Assembly (NCBI RefSeq): GCF_014649915.1
Contig: NZ_BMTY01000006.1
Span: forward strand, 244,660 to 308,659
DNA: 64,000 nt
Direction: 5' to 3'
From: Streptomyces toxytricini
GTDB taxonomy: Bacteria; Actinomycetota; Actinomycetes; Streptomycetales; Streptomycetaceae
Part shown: positions 15,827-24,344 of the stretch, piece by piece
Layout: the number at the start of each line of letters is the position of its first letter
How positions within the stretch are numbered: position 1 is the first letter of the stretch
The notes under the pieces: generated by a model
Seen by the model: only the letters and a program-made list of their open reading frames with translations
Database searches by the model: none
What the model was told of the DNA's origin: nothing
Made by a program: the position numbers and the translations under genes

Positions 15827-16743
15827 CCCAGCCGGGCCACCGCCAGGGCCGCCGACCGGCAGCCCGCCCGAGCCGCCCCGGCCGGATCGGCGCCCGCGAG
15901 CCGGGCCGCGAGGAACCCGCCGGTGAACGCGTCCCCGGCGCCCGTGGAGTCCACCGCGCGGGCCGGCTCCGCCGGGACCTCCGCGACGACCCGCCCGCCC
16001 TCGGCGACCAGCGCACCGGCCGCGCCCCGCGTGGCCACCACCAGAGGCACGCGCCGGCTCAGCTCCGCCGCGGCCCGCGCGGTCCCCGCCGAGGCCGGCA
16101 GCCCGGCGAGCAGCAGGGCCTCGTCCTCGTTGGGCAGCAGGACGCCGAGCCCCGCCGCGGCCCGCAGGAAGCGGTCCGGGCCGAACGCGGCGAGGAAGCC
16201 CGCCGAGGCCGGGTCGACGCTCACCGGCACCCCGCGCCCCACGGCGTCGGCCAGCGCCGCGGCAGCCAGGGCGCGGGCGGAGTCCGCGAAGAACAGGTAG
16301 CCGGACAGGTGCAGGTGCGCGACCCCGTCCAGCAGGTCCGGCGACCAGTCCGCGGGGCCGAGCCGCAGCGCGGCCCCGCCGTCGGTGAGGAAGGTCCGCT
16401 CCGAGTCACGGCCGACCAGGGCGACCACCGTCCCGGTCGGCTCGGCCGCGTCTATCAGCAGGCGCGGCCGCACCCCGGCCGCCAGCAGCGCCCGCTCGTG
16501 CCACTGCGCCGACTCCGAGCCCACCCGGGCGAGCAGGCGCACCTCCGGGGCGCCGGCGTGGGCCGCCCAGCAGGCCGCGTTCGCCCCGGCACCGCCCGGC
16601 AGGGTGCGGATGCGGGCGGCGGTGTCCGTGGCCGGGGCCAGCGGCTCCGGGTGCACCGCGACCACGTCCGTCACCACGTCCCCGACGACCAGCAGCGCCT
16701 CCGGCCGCGGCGCGCCGCCGGGGGGCCCGCCGGCCGCCGTCAC
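15814..16743 (-). CDS. PfkB-family kinase, probable pseudouridine kinase
   Basis: A 309-residue ribokinase/PfkB-fold sugar kinase. It has the N-terminal GDVVTDVVAVHPEP strand, the PGGAGANAACW motif (~40-50), and the C-terminal catalytic signature DSTGAGDAFTGGFLAARLAG (~255-275) with the catalytic Asp. Its GTG at 16743 overlaps the psuG stop (GTGA), so it is translated with psuG. By analogy with the E. coli psuK-psuG pair it should phosphorylate pseudouridine before PsuG cleaves the product. The assignment rests on context; PfkB kinases have many substrates. Confidence 0.8.
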   Translation of the reverse strand: MTAAGGPPGGAPRPEALLVVGDVVTDVVAVHPEPLAPATDTAARIRTLPGGAGANAACWAAHAGAPEVRLLARVGSESAQWHERALLAAGVRPRLLIDAAEPTGTVVALVGRDSERTFLTDGGAALRLGPADWSPDLLDGVAHLHLSGYLFFADSARALAAAALADAVGRGVPVSVDPASAGFLAAFGPDRFLRAAAGLGVLLPNEDEALLLAGLPASAGTARAAAELSRRVPLVVATRGAAGALVAEGGRVVAEVPAEPARAVDSTGAGDAFTGGFLAARLAGADPAGAARAGCRSAALAVARLGGRP

Positions 16744-17684
16744 GGGCGGGCCGCCCAGGCCGCCGCGATCCGGGCGCCGAGCACCACGTTGCCCCGTACC
16801 GCCGCCAGGTTGGCCTCCAGGGAGGCCCCGCCGGTGGCCCGTACGAGGTGGTCCAGGAGGAACGGGGTCACGGCCTGGCCGGTGATGCCGCGCCTGCGGC
16901 CCTCGTCGAGGGCCTCGGCCAGGACCCGGTCGTGCACCTGCGGATCCAGCTGGGCCGCCTCGGCCACCGGGTTGGCGACGACCAGGGCCGATTCCGGTCC
17001 GCCCAGGGCGTCCTGTGCGGCCATCATCCGGGCCACCTCCTCGGGGCGGTGCACGGTCCAGTCGACGGGCTCGCCCGAGTCGGCCAGGTAGAAGCCGGGG
17101 AAACGTTCCGTCCCGTACCCCACGACCGCCACCCCGAGCGTCTCCAGCCGCTGGAGCGTGGCCGGCACGTCCAGGATCGACTTCACTCCCGCGCACACCA
17201 GCGTGATCCGGGTGCGGGCCAGCAGCCCCAGGTCCGCAGACTCGTCCTGGGTCTGCGCGTAGCCCCGGTGGACGCCGCCCAGCCCGCCCGTCGCGAAGAC
17301 GCGCAGTCCGGCGCGCGCGGCGAGGAACGCGGTCGCCGAGACGGTCGTCGCCCCGGTCGCCCCCGTCGCCAGGGCCGCGGGCAGGTCCCGGTGCCCGAGC
17401 TTGCGTACGCCCTCCCCGGCCGCGATCCGCTCCAGCTGGTCCTTGTCGAGTCCCGCGTGCGCCACGCCGTCGACGACCGCGACCGTCGCCGGTACGGCCC
17501 CCTCCGCGCGGACGGCGGCCTCCAGCTCGGCGGCCACCGCGAGGTTGCGGGGCCGCGGCAGGCCGTGCGTGATGATCGTGGACTCCAGGGCCACGACCGG
17601 CTGTCCCTGCTCGACAGCCTCGCGGACCTCTTCGGACAGGACGGGCCCGGCGGGCCGCGGCGCAGATGCTGAGTGCTGTGACAT
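16740..17684 (-). CDS. psuG: Pseudouridine-5'-phosphate glycosidase
   Basis: Splits pseudouridine 5'-phosphate into uracil and ribose 5-phosphate, recycling the modified base from RNA. The 314-residue protein shows the family motifs VALESTIITHGLPRP (~27-41), the ATGATTVSATAFLAARAG segment, GGLGGVHRG, and the C-terminal LDHLVRATGGASLEANLAAV. Length matches E. coli PsuG (312 residues). ATG at 17684 (MSQHSAS) is chosen; an ATG at 17696 is possible. First gene of a two-gene operon with the PfkB kinase, divergent from the cupin gene. Confidence 0.92.
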   Translation of the reverse strand: MSQHSASAPRPAGPVLSEEVREAVEQGQPVVALESTIITHGLPRPRNLAVAAELEAAVRAEGAVPATVAVVDGVAHAGLDKDQLERIAAGEGVRKLGHRDLPAALATGATGATTVSATAFLAARAGLRVFATGGLGGVHRGYAQTQDESADLGLLARTRITLVCAGVKSILDVPATLQRLETLGVAVVGYGTERFPGFYLADSGEPVDWTVHRPEEVARMMAAQDALGGPESALVVANPVAEAAQLDPQVHDRVLAEALDEGRRRGITGQAVTPFLLDHLVRATGGASLEANLAAVRGNVVLGARIAAAWAARP

Positions 17685-17836
17685 GTCCCCATCCATGGCA
17701 CCCGATCCGCATCGGCAAACACCCGGCGGCCGGTCCGGTGCGGGCGCGGCGCTCGACACAGTGCCTCGTTCCGCGGCGCGGACCCGGACACTCCGGCCGG
17801 CCCGGAGCGGCCCCCCGCCGCACTACGCTGCGCCCC

Positions 17837-18241
17837 ATGAGCACCAGTGATCACAGCTCCGCGGCCTCCGCGTCCTTCGCCGTCAGCGTGCCGGACGTCC
17901 CCGACGCCGCACTCGAAGCCGAGGAGCTCGACCCCGCGCAGGTCCTCTCCGGGAACCCCGTCGTCACCGGCAAGGTGCTGTGGGAGTCGCCCGACGGCAG
18001 CCAGGTCCGCGGGATCTGGCAGATCACCCCCGGGGTGGTCACCGACACGGAGGCCGACGAGCTGTTCGTGGTCGTCAGCGGCCGGGCGACGGTCGAGGTC
18101 GAGGGCGGCGCGACGCTGGAGGTCGGGCCGGGCTCCGCCTGCGTCCTGCGGGAGGGCGACCGGACGGTGTGGACCGTCCACGAGACCCTCCGCAAGGTCT
18201 ACCAGATCACTTCCGCGCCGCGGCCTGCCGGCGGGCCGTGA
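17837..18241 (+). CDS. Small cupin protein
   Basis: A 134-residue single-domain cupin. The barrel motifs are partly recognisable: ITPGVVTDTEADELFVVVSGRATVEVEG (~72-99), where the usual metal ligands are reduced to Glu/Asp, and GPGSACVLREGDRTVWTVHETLRKVYQI, with one conserved His. The family is related to ethanolamine-utilisation EutQ-like cupins; function is unknown. TACGCT lies 8 nt before the ATG at 17837, suggesting a leaderless message. The 3' end overlaps the MFS gene by 35 nt. Confidence 0.75.
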   Translation: MSTSDHSSAASASFAVSVPDVPDAALEAEELDPAQVLSGNPVVTGKVLWESPDGSQVRGIWQITPGVVTDTEADELFVVVSGRATVEVEGGATLEVGPGSACVLREGDRTVWTVHETLRKVYQITSAPRPAGGP

Positions 18242-19505
18242 GCAGGGCGAGCGCCGCCATCGGCAGCAGCAGCGCCGCGGCGATCGCGTTCAGCCGGCCG
18301 TAGCCGGCCGCGGACATCACCAGGCCGGAGGCGGCGCCGCCCACCGCCGCGCAGGTGTTCATCGTCAGGTCGCTGAGGCCCTGGACGGCGGCCCGTGCAC
18401 CGGCCGGCACCGAGTCGGTCAGCAGCGCGGAGCCGGAGACGAGCCCGGCGGACCAGCCGAGGCCGAGCAGGAACAGGCCGAGGGCGCTCTGCCCGTGGTT
18501 CGGGCCCGCCGTGCCGGCCAGCAGTGCGGCGAGCGCCAGCAGCCCGGCGGCCAGGCCGATCACGGAGAGCCGGCCGAGGCGGTCCGCGAGCCAGCCCATC
18601 ACCGGGGAGAAGGCGAACATGCCGGCGATGTGCCCGCTGATCACCAGGCCGATCAGGTGCAGCCCGGCGCCGTGGTGGCCGAGGTCGACCGGGGTCATCA
18701 CCATGATCGAGACCATGGCGGTGTGCGAGACGGCGACGGCGACCAGCGCCACCCGGGCCCGCGCCGAGGCCCGGACGGCCGCGATGCCGGCGCGCAGCGA
18801 GTGGCCCGCGTGCCCGTGCCCGTCGGGCCCGGCGAGCGCGCGGGCGGTGAGCAGGGGGTCCGGCCGCAGCAGGACGGCGAGCAGCAGGCCGGTGAGGACG
18901 AAGACGGCGCCGGCCCACACGAAGGGGCCCGCCGTCGCGGGTATGGAGGTGCCGGCGAAGCTGCGGCTGGCGGGCGCGGAGAGGTTCGGGCCGAGGACGG
19001 CGCCGAGGGTCGACGCCCAGACGACCACGGAGATGGCCCGCGCCCGGTGGTCAGGGGCGGCCAGGTCGGCGGCGGCGAACCGGGCCTGGAAGTTGGCGAA
19101 TGAGGCGGCCCCGAAGGCGGCCATGCCGAGCATCAGCAGCGGGAAGCTGCGGACGACGGCGGCCAGCACGACGAGCGCCGAGCCCGCGGCGCCGATCGCG
19201 TACGCGAGCACGAGGCCCGGGCGGCGGCCCCGCGCGGTCATCAGCGCGGCCAGCGGCAGCGAGACGGCGGCCGTTCCGATCACCGAGGCGGTCGAGGCGA
19301 ACCCGGACAGGGCCTCGCTGCCCCCGACCTCGGTGGCGAGGACCGGGGCCAGGGCGATGCTGATCGGCACGCCGACGCCGCCCAGGACCTGGGAGGCGAT
19401 CAGCACCCACGAGGTGCGGCGGCGCAGCCGGGGCAGCTCCGCCGGGTCCACGGCGGCGGCCGCGGGCCCCGCGGTTCCGGATCCGGCTCCGGGTGCGGCG
19501 CTCAC
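18207..19505 (-). CDS. MFS transporter (12 TM)
   Basis: About 432 residues with twelve predicted hydrophobic helices in two halves separated by a soluble loop (DPLLTARALAGPDGHGHAGHS). The RGRRPG loop after helix 2 and WLADRLGRLS after helix 8 are the conserved MFS cytoplasmic loops. The substrate is unknown; drug or metabolite export is usual for this subgroup. The start is uncertain: GTG at 19505 (VSAAPGAG) or 19514, neither with a strong Shine-Dalgarno. Confidence 0.8.
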   Translation of the reverse strand: MSAAPGAGSGTAGPAAAAVDPAELPRLRRRTSWVLIASQVLGGVGVPISIALAPVLATEVGGSEALSGFASTASVIGTAAVSLPLAALMTARGRRPGLVLAYAIGAAGSALVVLAAVVRSFPLLMLGMAAFGAASFANFQARFAAADLAAPDHRARAISVVVWASTLGAVLGPNLSAPASRSFAGTSIPATAGPFVWAGAVFVLTGLLLAVLLRPDPLLTARALAGPDGHGHAGHSLRAGIAAVRASARARVALVAVAVSHTAMVSIMVMTPVDLGHHGAGLHLIGLVISGHIAGMFAFSPVMGWLADRLGRLSVIGLAAGLLALAALLAGTAGPNHGQSALGLFLLGLGWSAGLVSGSALLTDSVPAGARAAVQGLSDLTMNTCAAVGGAASGLVMSAAGYGRLNAIAAALLLPMAALALLTARRQAAARK

Positions 19506-19681
19506 GCCGGACACCCGCGGTGCGGCAGCGGCAGGGGCTGCGGGGCCGGGAGCGGTGCGGGGCGGAGGGCGGGGCGGCCTGGCGCGGCGGGAGTGGTCAC
19601 CGCAGCAGTCTCCCAGCCGCCGCCCCGCGGCGGAACCGCCCGCCGCGGCCGCGGACTCCCGCGCAGCGGCGTCCGGCCCGG

Positions 19682-20248
19682 TCAGAACAGCGGCTGCGGC
19701 AGGACGCCCTCCAGCGCCAGCAGTGCCCGCTTGGTCTCGACGCCGCCGCCGAAGCCGCCGATCCCCCCGTCGTTCTCCACGACCCGGTGGCAGGCGACCA
19801 CCAGCGGCAGCGGGTTCGACCCCATCGCGTGCCCCACGGCCTGGGCGCCGCCCGGCCGGCCGACGCGGGCCGCCAGCTCCCCGTAGCCGACGACCGACCC
19901 GTACGGGACGGAGCGGTCCAGCTCCTGGAGGACCTCCCGGTTGAAGCCGGTGCACAGCCGCCAGTCCAGCGGCAGGTCGAAGCGGCGCAGGGATCCGGCG
20001 AAGTAGCCGGCGAGCCTGCGCACCGGCTCGGCGAGCAGCACCTCCGCGCCCGGCTCCGGGCGCCGGGCCCGCGCGCCGAGCCGGGCGGCCACCGCGTCGA
20101 CCGTCGCGCGGACCCGGTCCTCGGAGCCGGCGTGGAACCCGACCTTGACGAGGCCCTGCGGGGTCGCGGCCAGCAGCAGCGGTCCGATGCCGCTGGGGAC
20201 GACGGTCCATTCCAGGTACGGCCCGTCCGGCCGCTCGGTGGTGTCCAC
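19682..20248 (-). CDS. ogt: Methylated-DNA--protein-cysteine methyltransferase
   Basis: Suicide repair enzyme that moves the alkyl group from O6-alkylguanine to its own cysteine. The 188-residue protein has the N-terminal ribonuclease-like domain (to ~95) and the DNA-binding domain with VPYGSVVGYGELAARVGRPGGAQAVGHAM (helix-turn-helix) and active site VVACHRVV (~155-162). The usual PCHRV reads ACHRV, but the acceptor Cys is present. GTG at 20248 follows GGAGGG with almost no spacing, so the start is provisional. Confidence 0.9.
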   Translation of the reverse strand: MDTTERPDGPYLEWTVVPSGIGPLLLAATPQGLVKVGFHAGSEDRVRATVDAVAARLGARARRPEPGAEVLLAEPVRRLAGYFAGSLRRFDLPLDWRLCTGFNREVLQELDRSVPYGSVVGYGELAARVGRPGGAQAVGHAMGSNPLPLVVACHRVVENDGGIGGFGGGVETKRALLALEGVLPQPLF

Positions 20249-20313
20249 CCCTCCACCGTACGGGCGCGCGCCGACAGCGCGGCCCCCTCCGGGACCGGCG
20301 GCGCCGGCCGGGG

Positions 20314-21225
20314 TCAGGGCACGAGCGAGCCGAGCACCGCCTCCTGCACCACGTCCGGCGCGTTCGAGATGATCCCGTCCACGCCCATGTCCCGGACCTT
20401 CCGCGCGGTCACGGCGTCGTCCACGATCCAGGTGTCGACCTCCAGCGCCCTGCCGTGGGCCCCGACCAGCCCGTGCACGGCGGCCACCCACTCGGCGGAG
20501 ATGGTGGTGTGCCAGGGGTTGATGCGGTCGGTGAACGCGGCGTACGCGGGCAGGTCTGCCACCGGCGGGGTGCCCAGGAAGGCCGTCACCACGTCCGGCC
20601 GCAGCCCGTGCACGAGGCGGACGCAGTCGGCGCTGAAGCTCTGCACCACGAGCCGGCGCTGCACGTGGGCGGTGTCGAGCCAGCCCTCCTCCTCCAGCAC
20701 CCGCAGCGTCTGCTCCTCGATGCCCGGGTAGAGCTCCGGCTTCTTGATCTCCAGAAGCAGCCGCTGCCGGTTGCGCTGCACCCGGGCGAGGTACTCCCGC
20801 AGGGTCGGGACGCGGGCCCCGGCGAAGGAGGCGCCGAACCAGCTGCCCGCGTCGAGCCGGGAGATCTCCTCCGCCGTGAAGTCCCGCACCCGCCAGGGCG
20901 CCCGGCCCGGGAAGACCTCCTCGGCGTCGGTCGTGCGGGCCAGGGTGTCGTCGTGGATCACCACGAGCTCGCCGTCCCTGGTCCGCTGGACGTCGTTCTC
21001 CACCCAGTCGAAGCCCAGCCGCACCGCCGCGTCGACCGCGGCCAGCGTGTTCTCGGGCGCGTACGCCGAGGCGCCCCGGTGGGCGTACACGACGGGGCCG
21101 GGCAGGCCCGGCACCGCGGCGGGGGCACCCGGATCCGCGGCGGCCGCCGCGGACGTCCCGCCGAGCGCGGTGAAGGTGAAGCCCAGGAAGGCGGCGGCGG
21201 CCGCTGCGGCGGGTCGGAGGTACAT
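20314..21225 (-). CDS. Secreted glycerophosphodiester phosphodiesterase
   Basis: Hydrolyses glycerophosphodiesters to glycerol 3-phosphate and an alcohol, probably outside the cell to gain phosphate and glycerol. The 303-residue precursor has a signal peptide (~1-30, cleavage after SAAAAA). The GDPD barrel follows with [14 protein letters not shown] (catalytic His/Arg, Glu, ~47-60), [12 protein letters not shown] (metal-binding Glu/Asp), HDDTL (second catalytic His), LEIKKPE and the final [12 protein letters not shown] at 21225 has GAGGGAGAA upstream. It is divergent from uvrB with ~245 nt between. Confidence 0.92.
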   Translation of the reverse strand: MYLRPAAAAAAAFLGFTFTALGGTSAAAAADPGAPAAVPGLPGPVVYAHRGASAYAPENTLAAVDAAVRLGFDWVENDVQRTRDGELVVIHDDTLARTTDAEEVFPGRAPWRVRDFTAEEISRLDAGSWFGASFAGARVPTLREYLARVQRNRQRLLLEIKKPELYPGIEEQTLRVLEEEGWLDTAHVQRRLVVQSFSADCVRLVHGLRPDVVTAFLGTPPVADLPAYAAFTDRINPWHTTISAEWVAAVHGLVGAHGRALEVDTWIVDDAVTARKVRDMGVDGIISNAPDVVQEAVLGSLVP

Positions 21226-21469
21226 GTGTTCTCCCTCGGTTCGTGAACCCTGCTGCTGCGTCAGGCGGGCGCGGAACGGCAGCCGTTGCCGTGGTGACCC
21301 ACTGCCGCGTCCATTGGGGCGATCATGGGCTCGAAGATCACCGGGCCGCCACCGAACTACGACAAACGGACCAGAAAGGGGGAGCGGGGCGCGGCGCCGC
21401 CCGTGCGCCGGGGGGCGGCGCCGCCCGGCGGGGTCGGTGACTGTCGGCGCGGGGTCGTACGGTGGAGTC

Positions 21470-23608
21470 ATGCGGCCCGTATCGAAGATCGAACGCACGG
21501 TGGCGCCTTTCGAGGTCGTCAGCCCCTACCAGCCCAGCGGCGACCAGCCGGCGGCCATCGCCGAGCTGGAGAAGCGCATCCGCGCGGGGGAGAAGGACGT
21601 CGTCCTGCTGGGCGCGACCGGCACGGGCAAGTCGGCGACCACGGCCTGGATGATCGAGAGGCTCCAGCGGCCCACCCTCGTCATGGCGCCGAACAAGACG
21701 CTGGCCGCGCAGCTGGCGAACGAGTTCCGCGAGCTCCTGCCGAACAACGCCGTCGAGTACTTCGTCTCGTACTACGACTACTACCAGCCCGAGGCCTACG
21801 TCCCGCAGTCGGACACGTACATCGAGAAGGACTCCTCCATCAACGAGGAGGTCGAACGGCTGCGCCACTCCGCGACGAACTCGCTGCTCACCCGGCGCGA
21901 CGTCGTCGTGGTCGCCTCCGTCTCCTGCATCTACGGCCTGGGCACCCCGCAGGAGTACGTCGACCGGATGGTCCCGCTCAAGGTCGGCGAGGAGATCGAC
22001 CGCGACCGGCTGCTGCGCCGCTTCGTCGACATCCAGTACACGCGCAACGACCTCGCCTTCACGCGCGGCACCTTCCGCGTGCGCGGCGACACCATCGAGA
22101 TCTTCCCCGTGTACGAGGAACTCGCCGTCCGCATCGAGATGTTCGGCGACGAGATCGAGGCCCTCTCCACCCTGCACCCGCTGACCGGCGAGGTCATCAG
22201 CGAGGACCGCGAGCTGTACGTGTTCCCGGCGAGCCACTACGTCGCCGGCCCCGAGCGCATGGAGAACGCGATCCGCGGCATCGAGGCGGAGCTGGAGGCG
22301 CGCCTGGCCGAGCTGGAGAAGCAGGGCAAGCTGCTGGAGGCCCAGCGGCTGCGCATGCGCACCACCTACGACCTGGAGATGATGCGTCAGATCGGCTCCT
22401 GCTCCGGCATCGAGAACTACTCCCTGCACATGGACGGCCGCGAGCGCGGCTCGGCGCCCAACACGCTCATCGACTACTTCCCGGAGGACTTCCTCCTCGT
22501 CATCGACGAGTCGCACGTCACGGTCCCGCAGATCGGCGCCATGTACGAGGGCGACGCCTCCCGCAAGCGGACCCTCGTCGACCACGGCTTCCGGCTCCCC
22601 TCGGCGCTCGACAACCGGCCGCTGAAGTGGGAGGAGTTCCAGGAGCGCATCGGCCAGACGGTCTACCTGTCCGCGACCCCGGGGGCGTACGAGCTCTCCC
22701 GCGGCGACGGCTTCGTCGAGCAGATCATCCGCCCCACCGGCCTCGTCGACCCGGAGGTCGTCGTCAAGCCCACCGAGGGGCAGATCGACGACCTGGTGCA
22801 CGAGATCCGGGAGCGCGTCGAGCGGGACGAGCGCGTCCTCGTCACCACCCTCACCAAGAAGATGGCCGAGGACCTCACGGACTACTTCCTGGAGCTCGGC
22901 ATCGCCGTCCGCTACCTGCACAGCGACGTCGACACGCTGCGCCGCATCGAGCTGCTGCGCGAGCTGCGCGCCGGCGAGTACGACGTCCTGGTCGGCATCA
23001 ACCTGCTGCGCGAGGGCCTCGACCTGCCCGAGGTGTCGCTCGTCGCGATCCTCGACGCCGACAAGGAGGGCTTCCTGCGCTCGGGCACCTCGCTGATCCA
23101 GACGATCGGCCGCGCCGCGCGCAACGTCTCCGGCCAGGTCCACATGTACGCGGACAAGATGACCCCGGCGATGGAGAAGGCCATCGAGGAGACGAACCGG
23201 CGCCGGGAGAAGCAGATCGCCTACAACACGGCCAACGGGATCGACCCGCAGCCGCTGCGCAAGAAGATCAACGACATCGTCGCGACCATCGCCCGCGAGG
23301 AACTGGACACCGAGCAGCTCCTCGGCACGGGCTACCGGCAGGCCAAGGACGGCAAGGGCGCCAAGGCCCCGGTGCCGGCGCTGTCCACCGCCGGGGCGGG
23401 CGCGGGCAAGGCCGCCAAGGGCGGCCGCGCCGCCGCGGTGCCCACGGACCGGCCCGCCGAGGACCTGGCCGCGCTGATCGAGCAGATGACCGAGCGGATG
23501 CGGGCCGCGGCGGCCGAGCTCCAGTTCGAGGTCGCGGCCCGGATCCGGGACGAGGTCGGCGAGCTGAAGAAGGAGCTGCGGCAGATGAAGGAGGCAGGCC
23601 TCGCCTGA
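21470..23608 (+). CDS. uvrB: Excinuclease ABC subunit B
   Basis: DNA damage-verifying helicase-like subunit of nucleotide excision repair. The 712-residue protein has Walker A GATGTGKS (~45-52), the beta-hairpin [21 protein letters not shown] (~97-117), DESH motif II, helicase motif [11 protein letters not shown], and a C-terminal UVR domain (~655-700) that contacts UvrC. An Ala/Gly/Lys-rich linker precedes the UVR domain. The ATG at 21470 with GGTGGAG is the start; the open frame far upstream is not coding. No actinobacterial LexA box is visible in the 245-nt upstream gap. Confidence 0.97.
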   Translation: MRPVSKIERTVAPFEVVSPYQPSGDQPAAIAELEKRIRAGEKDVVLLGATGTGKSATTAWMIERLQRPTLVMAPNKTLAAQLANEFRELLPNNAVEYFVSYYDYYQPEAYVPQSDTYIEKDSSINEEVERLRHSATNSLLTRRDVVVVASVSCIYGLGTPQEYVDRMVPLKVGEEIDRDRLLRRFVDIQYTRNDLAFTRGTFRVRGDTIEIFPVYEELAVRIEMFGDEIEALSTLHPLTGEVISEDRELYVFPASHYVAGPERMENAIRGIEAELEARLAELEKQGKLLEAQRLRMRTTYDLEMMRQIGSCSGIENYSLHMDGRERGSAPNTLIDYFPEDFLLVIDESHVTVPQIGAMYEGDASRKRTLVDHGFRLPSALDNRPLKWEEFQERIGQTVYLSATPGAYELSRGDGFVEQIIRPTGLVDPEVVVKPTEGQIDDLVHEIRERVERDERVLVTTLTKKMAEDLTDYFLELGIAVRYLHSDVDTLRRIELLRELRAGEYDVLVGINLLREGLDLPEVSLVAILDADKEGFLRSGTSLIQTIGRAARNVSGQVHMYADKMTPAMEKAIEETNRRREKQIAYNTANGIDPQPLRKKINDIVATIAREELDTEQLLGTGYRQAKDGKGAKAPVPALSTAGAGAGKAAKGGRAAAVPTDRPAEDLAALIEQMTERMRAAAAELQFEVAARIRDEVGELKKELRQMKEAGLA

Positions 23609-23686
23609 CGGGGGACCGGCTCAGTAGGGTGGCGGACAGCCGCAGGTACACGCTTGCCTGGGGGTGGCTATGAAAGGGGACGGCGC

Positions 23687-24265
23687 GTGACGGTCAACTT
23701 GTCCAAGGGACAGGCCATCAGTCTTCAGAAGGGCGACGGGGGCACGCTGACCTCCGTCCGGATGGGCCTCGGCTGGCAGGCGGCCAAGCGCCGCGGGCTG
23801 TTCGGGTCGCGCACCCGCGAGGTCGACCTGGACGCCTCCGCGGTGCTGTTCGCGGAGAAGCAGCCGGTGGACGTGGTGTTCTTCCGGCACCTGCAGAGCG
23901 ACGACGGCTCCGTCCGGCACACCGGCGACAACCTCGTCGGCGGCGCAGGCCAGGGCGGCGACGACGAGTCGATCCTCGTCGACCTCCAGCGCGTGCCGGT
24001 CCACATCGACACGATCGTCTTCACGGTGAACTCGTTCACCGGCCAGACGTTCCAGGAGGTGCAGAACGCCTTCTGCCGCCTCGTCGACGAGACCAACGGC
24101 CAGGAGCTGGCCCGCTACACCCTCGACGGCGGCGGCCAGTACACGGCGCAGATCATGGCGAAGGTGTCCCGGGCCGGTGCCGGCTGGCAGATGACGGCCA
24201 TCGGCGCCGCCGCCAACGGCCGCACCTTCCAGGACCTGATGCCGGCGATCCTGCCGCACCTGTAG
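23687..24265 (+). CDS. TerD-family stress protein
   Basis: A 192-residue TerD protein of the tellurite/stress-resistance family, cytoplasmic and calcium-binding in characterised members. Features are VNLSKGQAISLQKGDGG, MGLGWQAAKRRGLFGSRTREVDLDASAVLF, the acidic HTGDNLVGGAGQGGDDESI loop with predicted Ca2+ ligands (~83-100), and TVNSFTGQTFQEVQNAFCRLVDE. GTG at 23687 follows AAGGGGA. It begins a plus-strand group with the long TerD-like gene and TerC, a combination proposed to form membrane-linked metal/stress complexes. Confidence 0.93.
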   Translation: MTVNLSKGQAISLQKGDGGTLTSVRMGLGWQAAKRRGLFGSRTREVDLDASAVLFAEKQPVDVVFFRHLQSDDGSVRHTGDNLVGGAGQGGDDESILVDLQRVPVHIDTIVFTVNSFTGQTFQEVQNAFCRLVDETNGQELARYTLDGGGQYTAQIMAKVSRAGAGWQMTAIGAAANGRTFQDLMPAILPHL

Positions 24266-24344
24266 GGGACACCACGCACCGCGCCCGGCCGGGCGCGGTG
24301 CACCGAACGACAGCACGGCACGAGGCACGGGGGAGGGCTGCACG

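Noticed and set aside
17685..17844. Longer 5' extension of the pseudouridine/kinase frames to 17844
   Set aside because: The upstream part has no conserved sequence and would overlap the cupin promoter and start.
20744..21469. Open frame extending uvrB by about 240 codons upstream
   Set aside because: It lies antisense to the glycerophosphodiesterase gene and has no UvrB-like sequence; the ATG at 21470 has a ribosome binding site and the conserved N-terminus.
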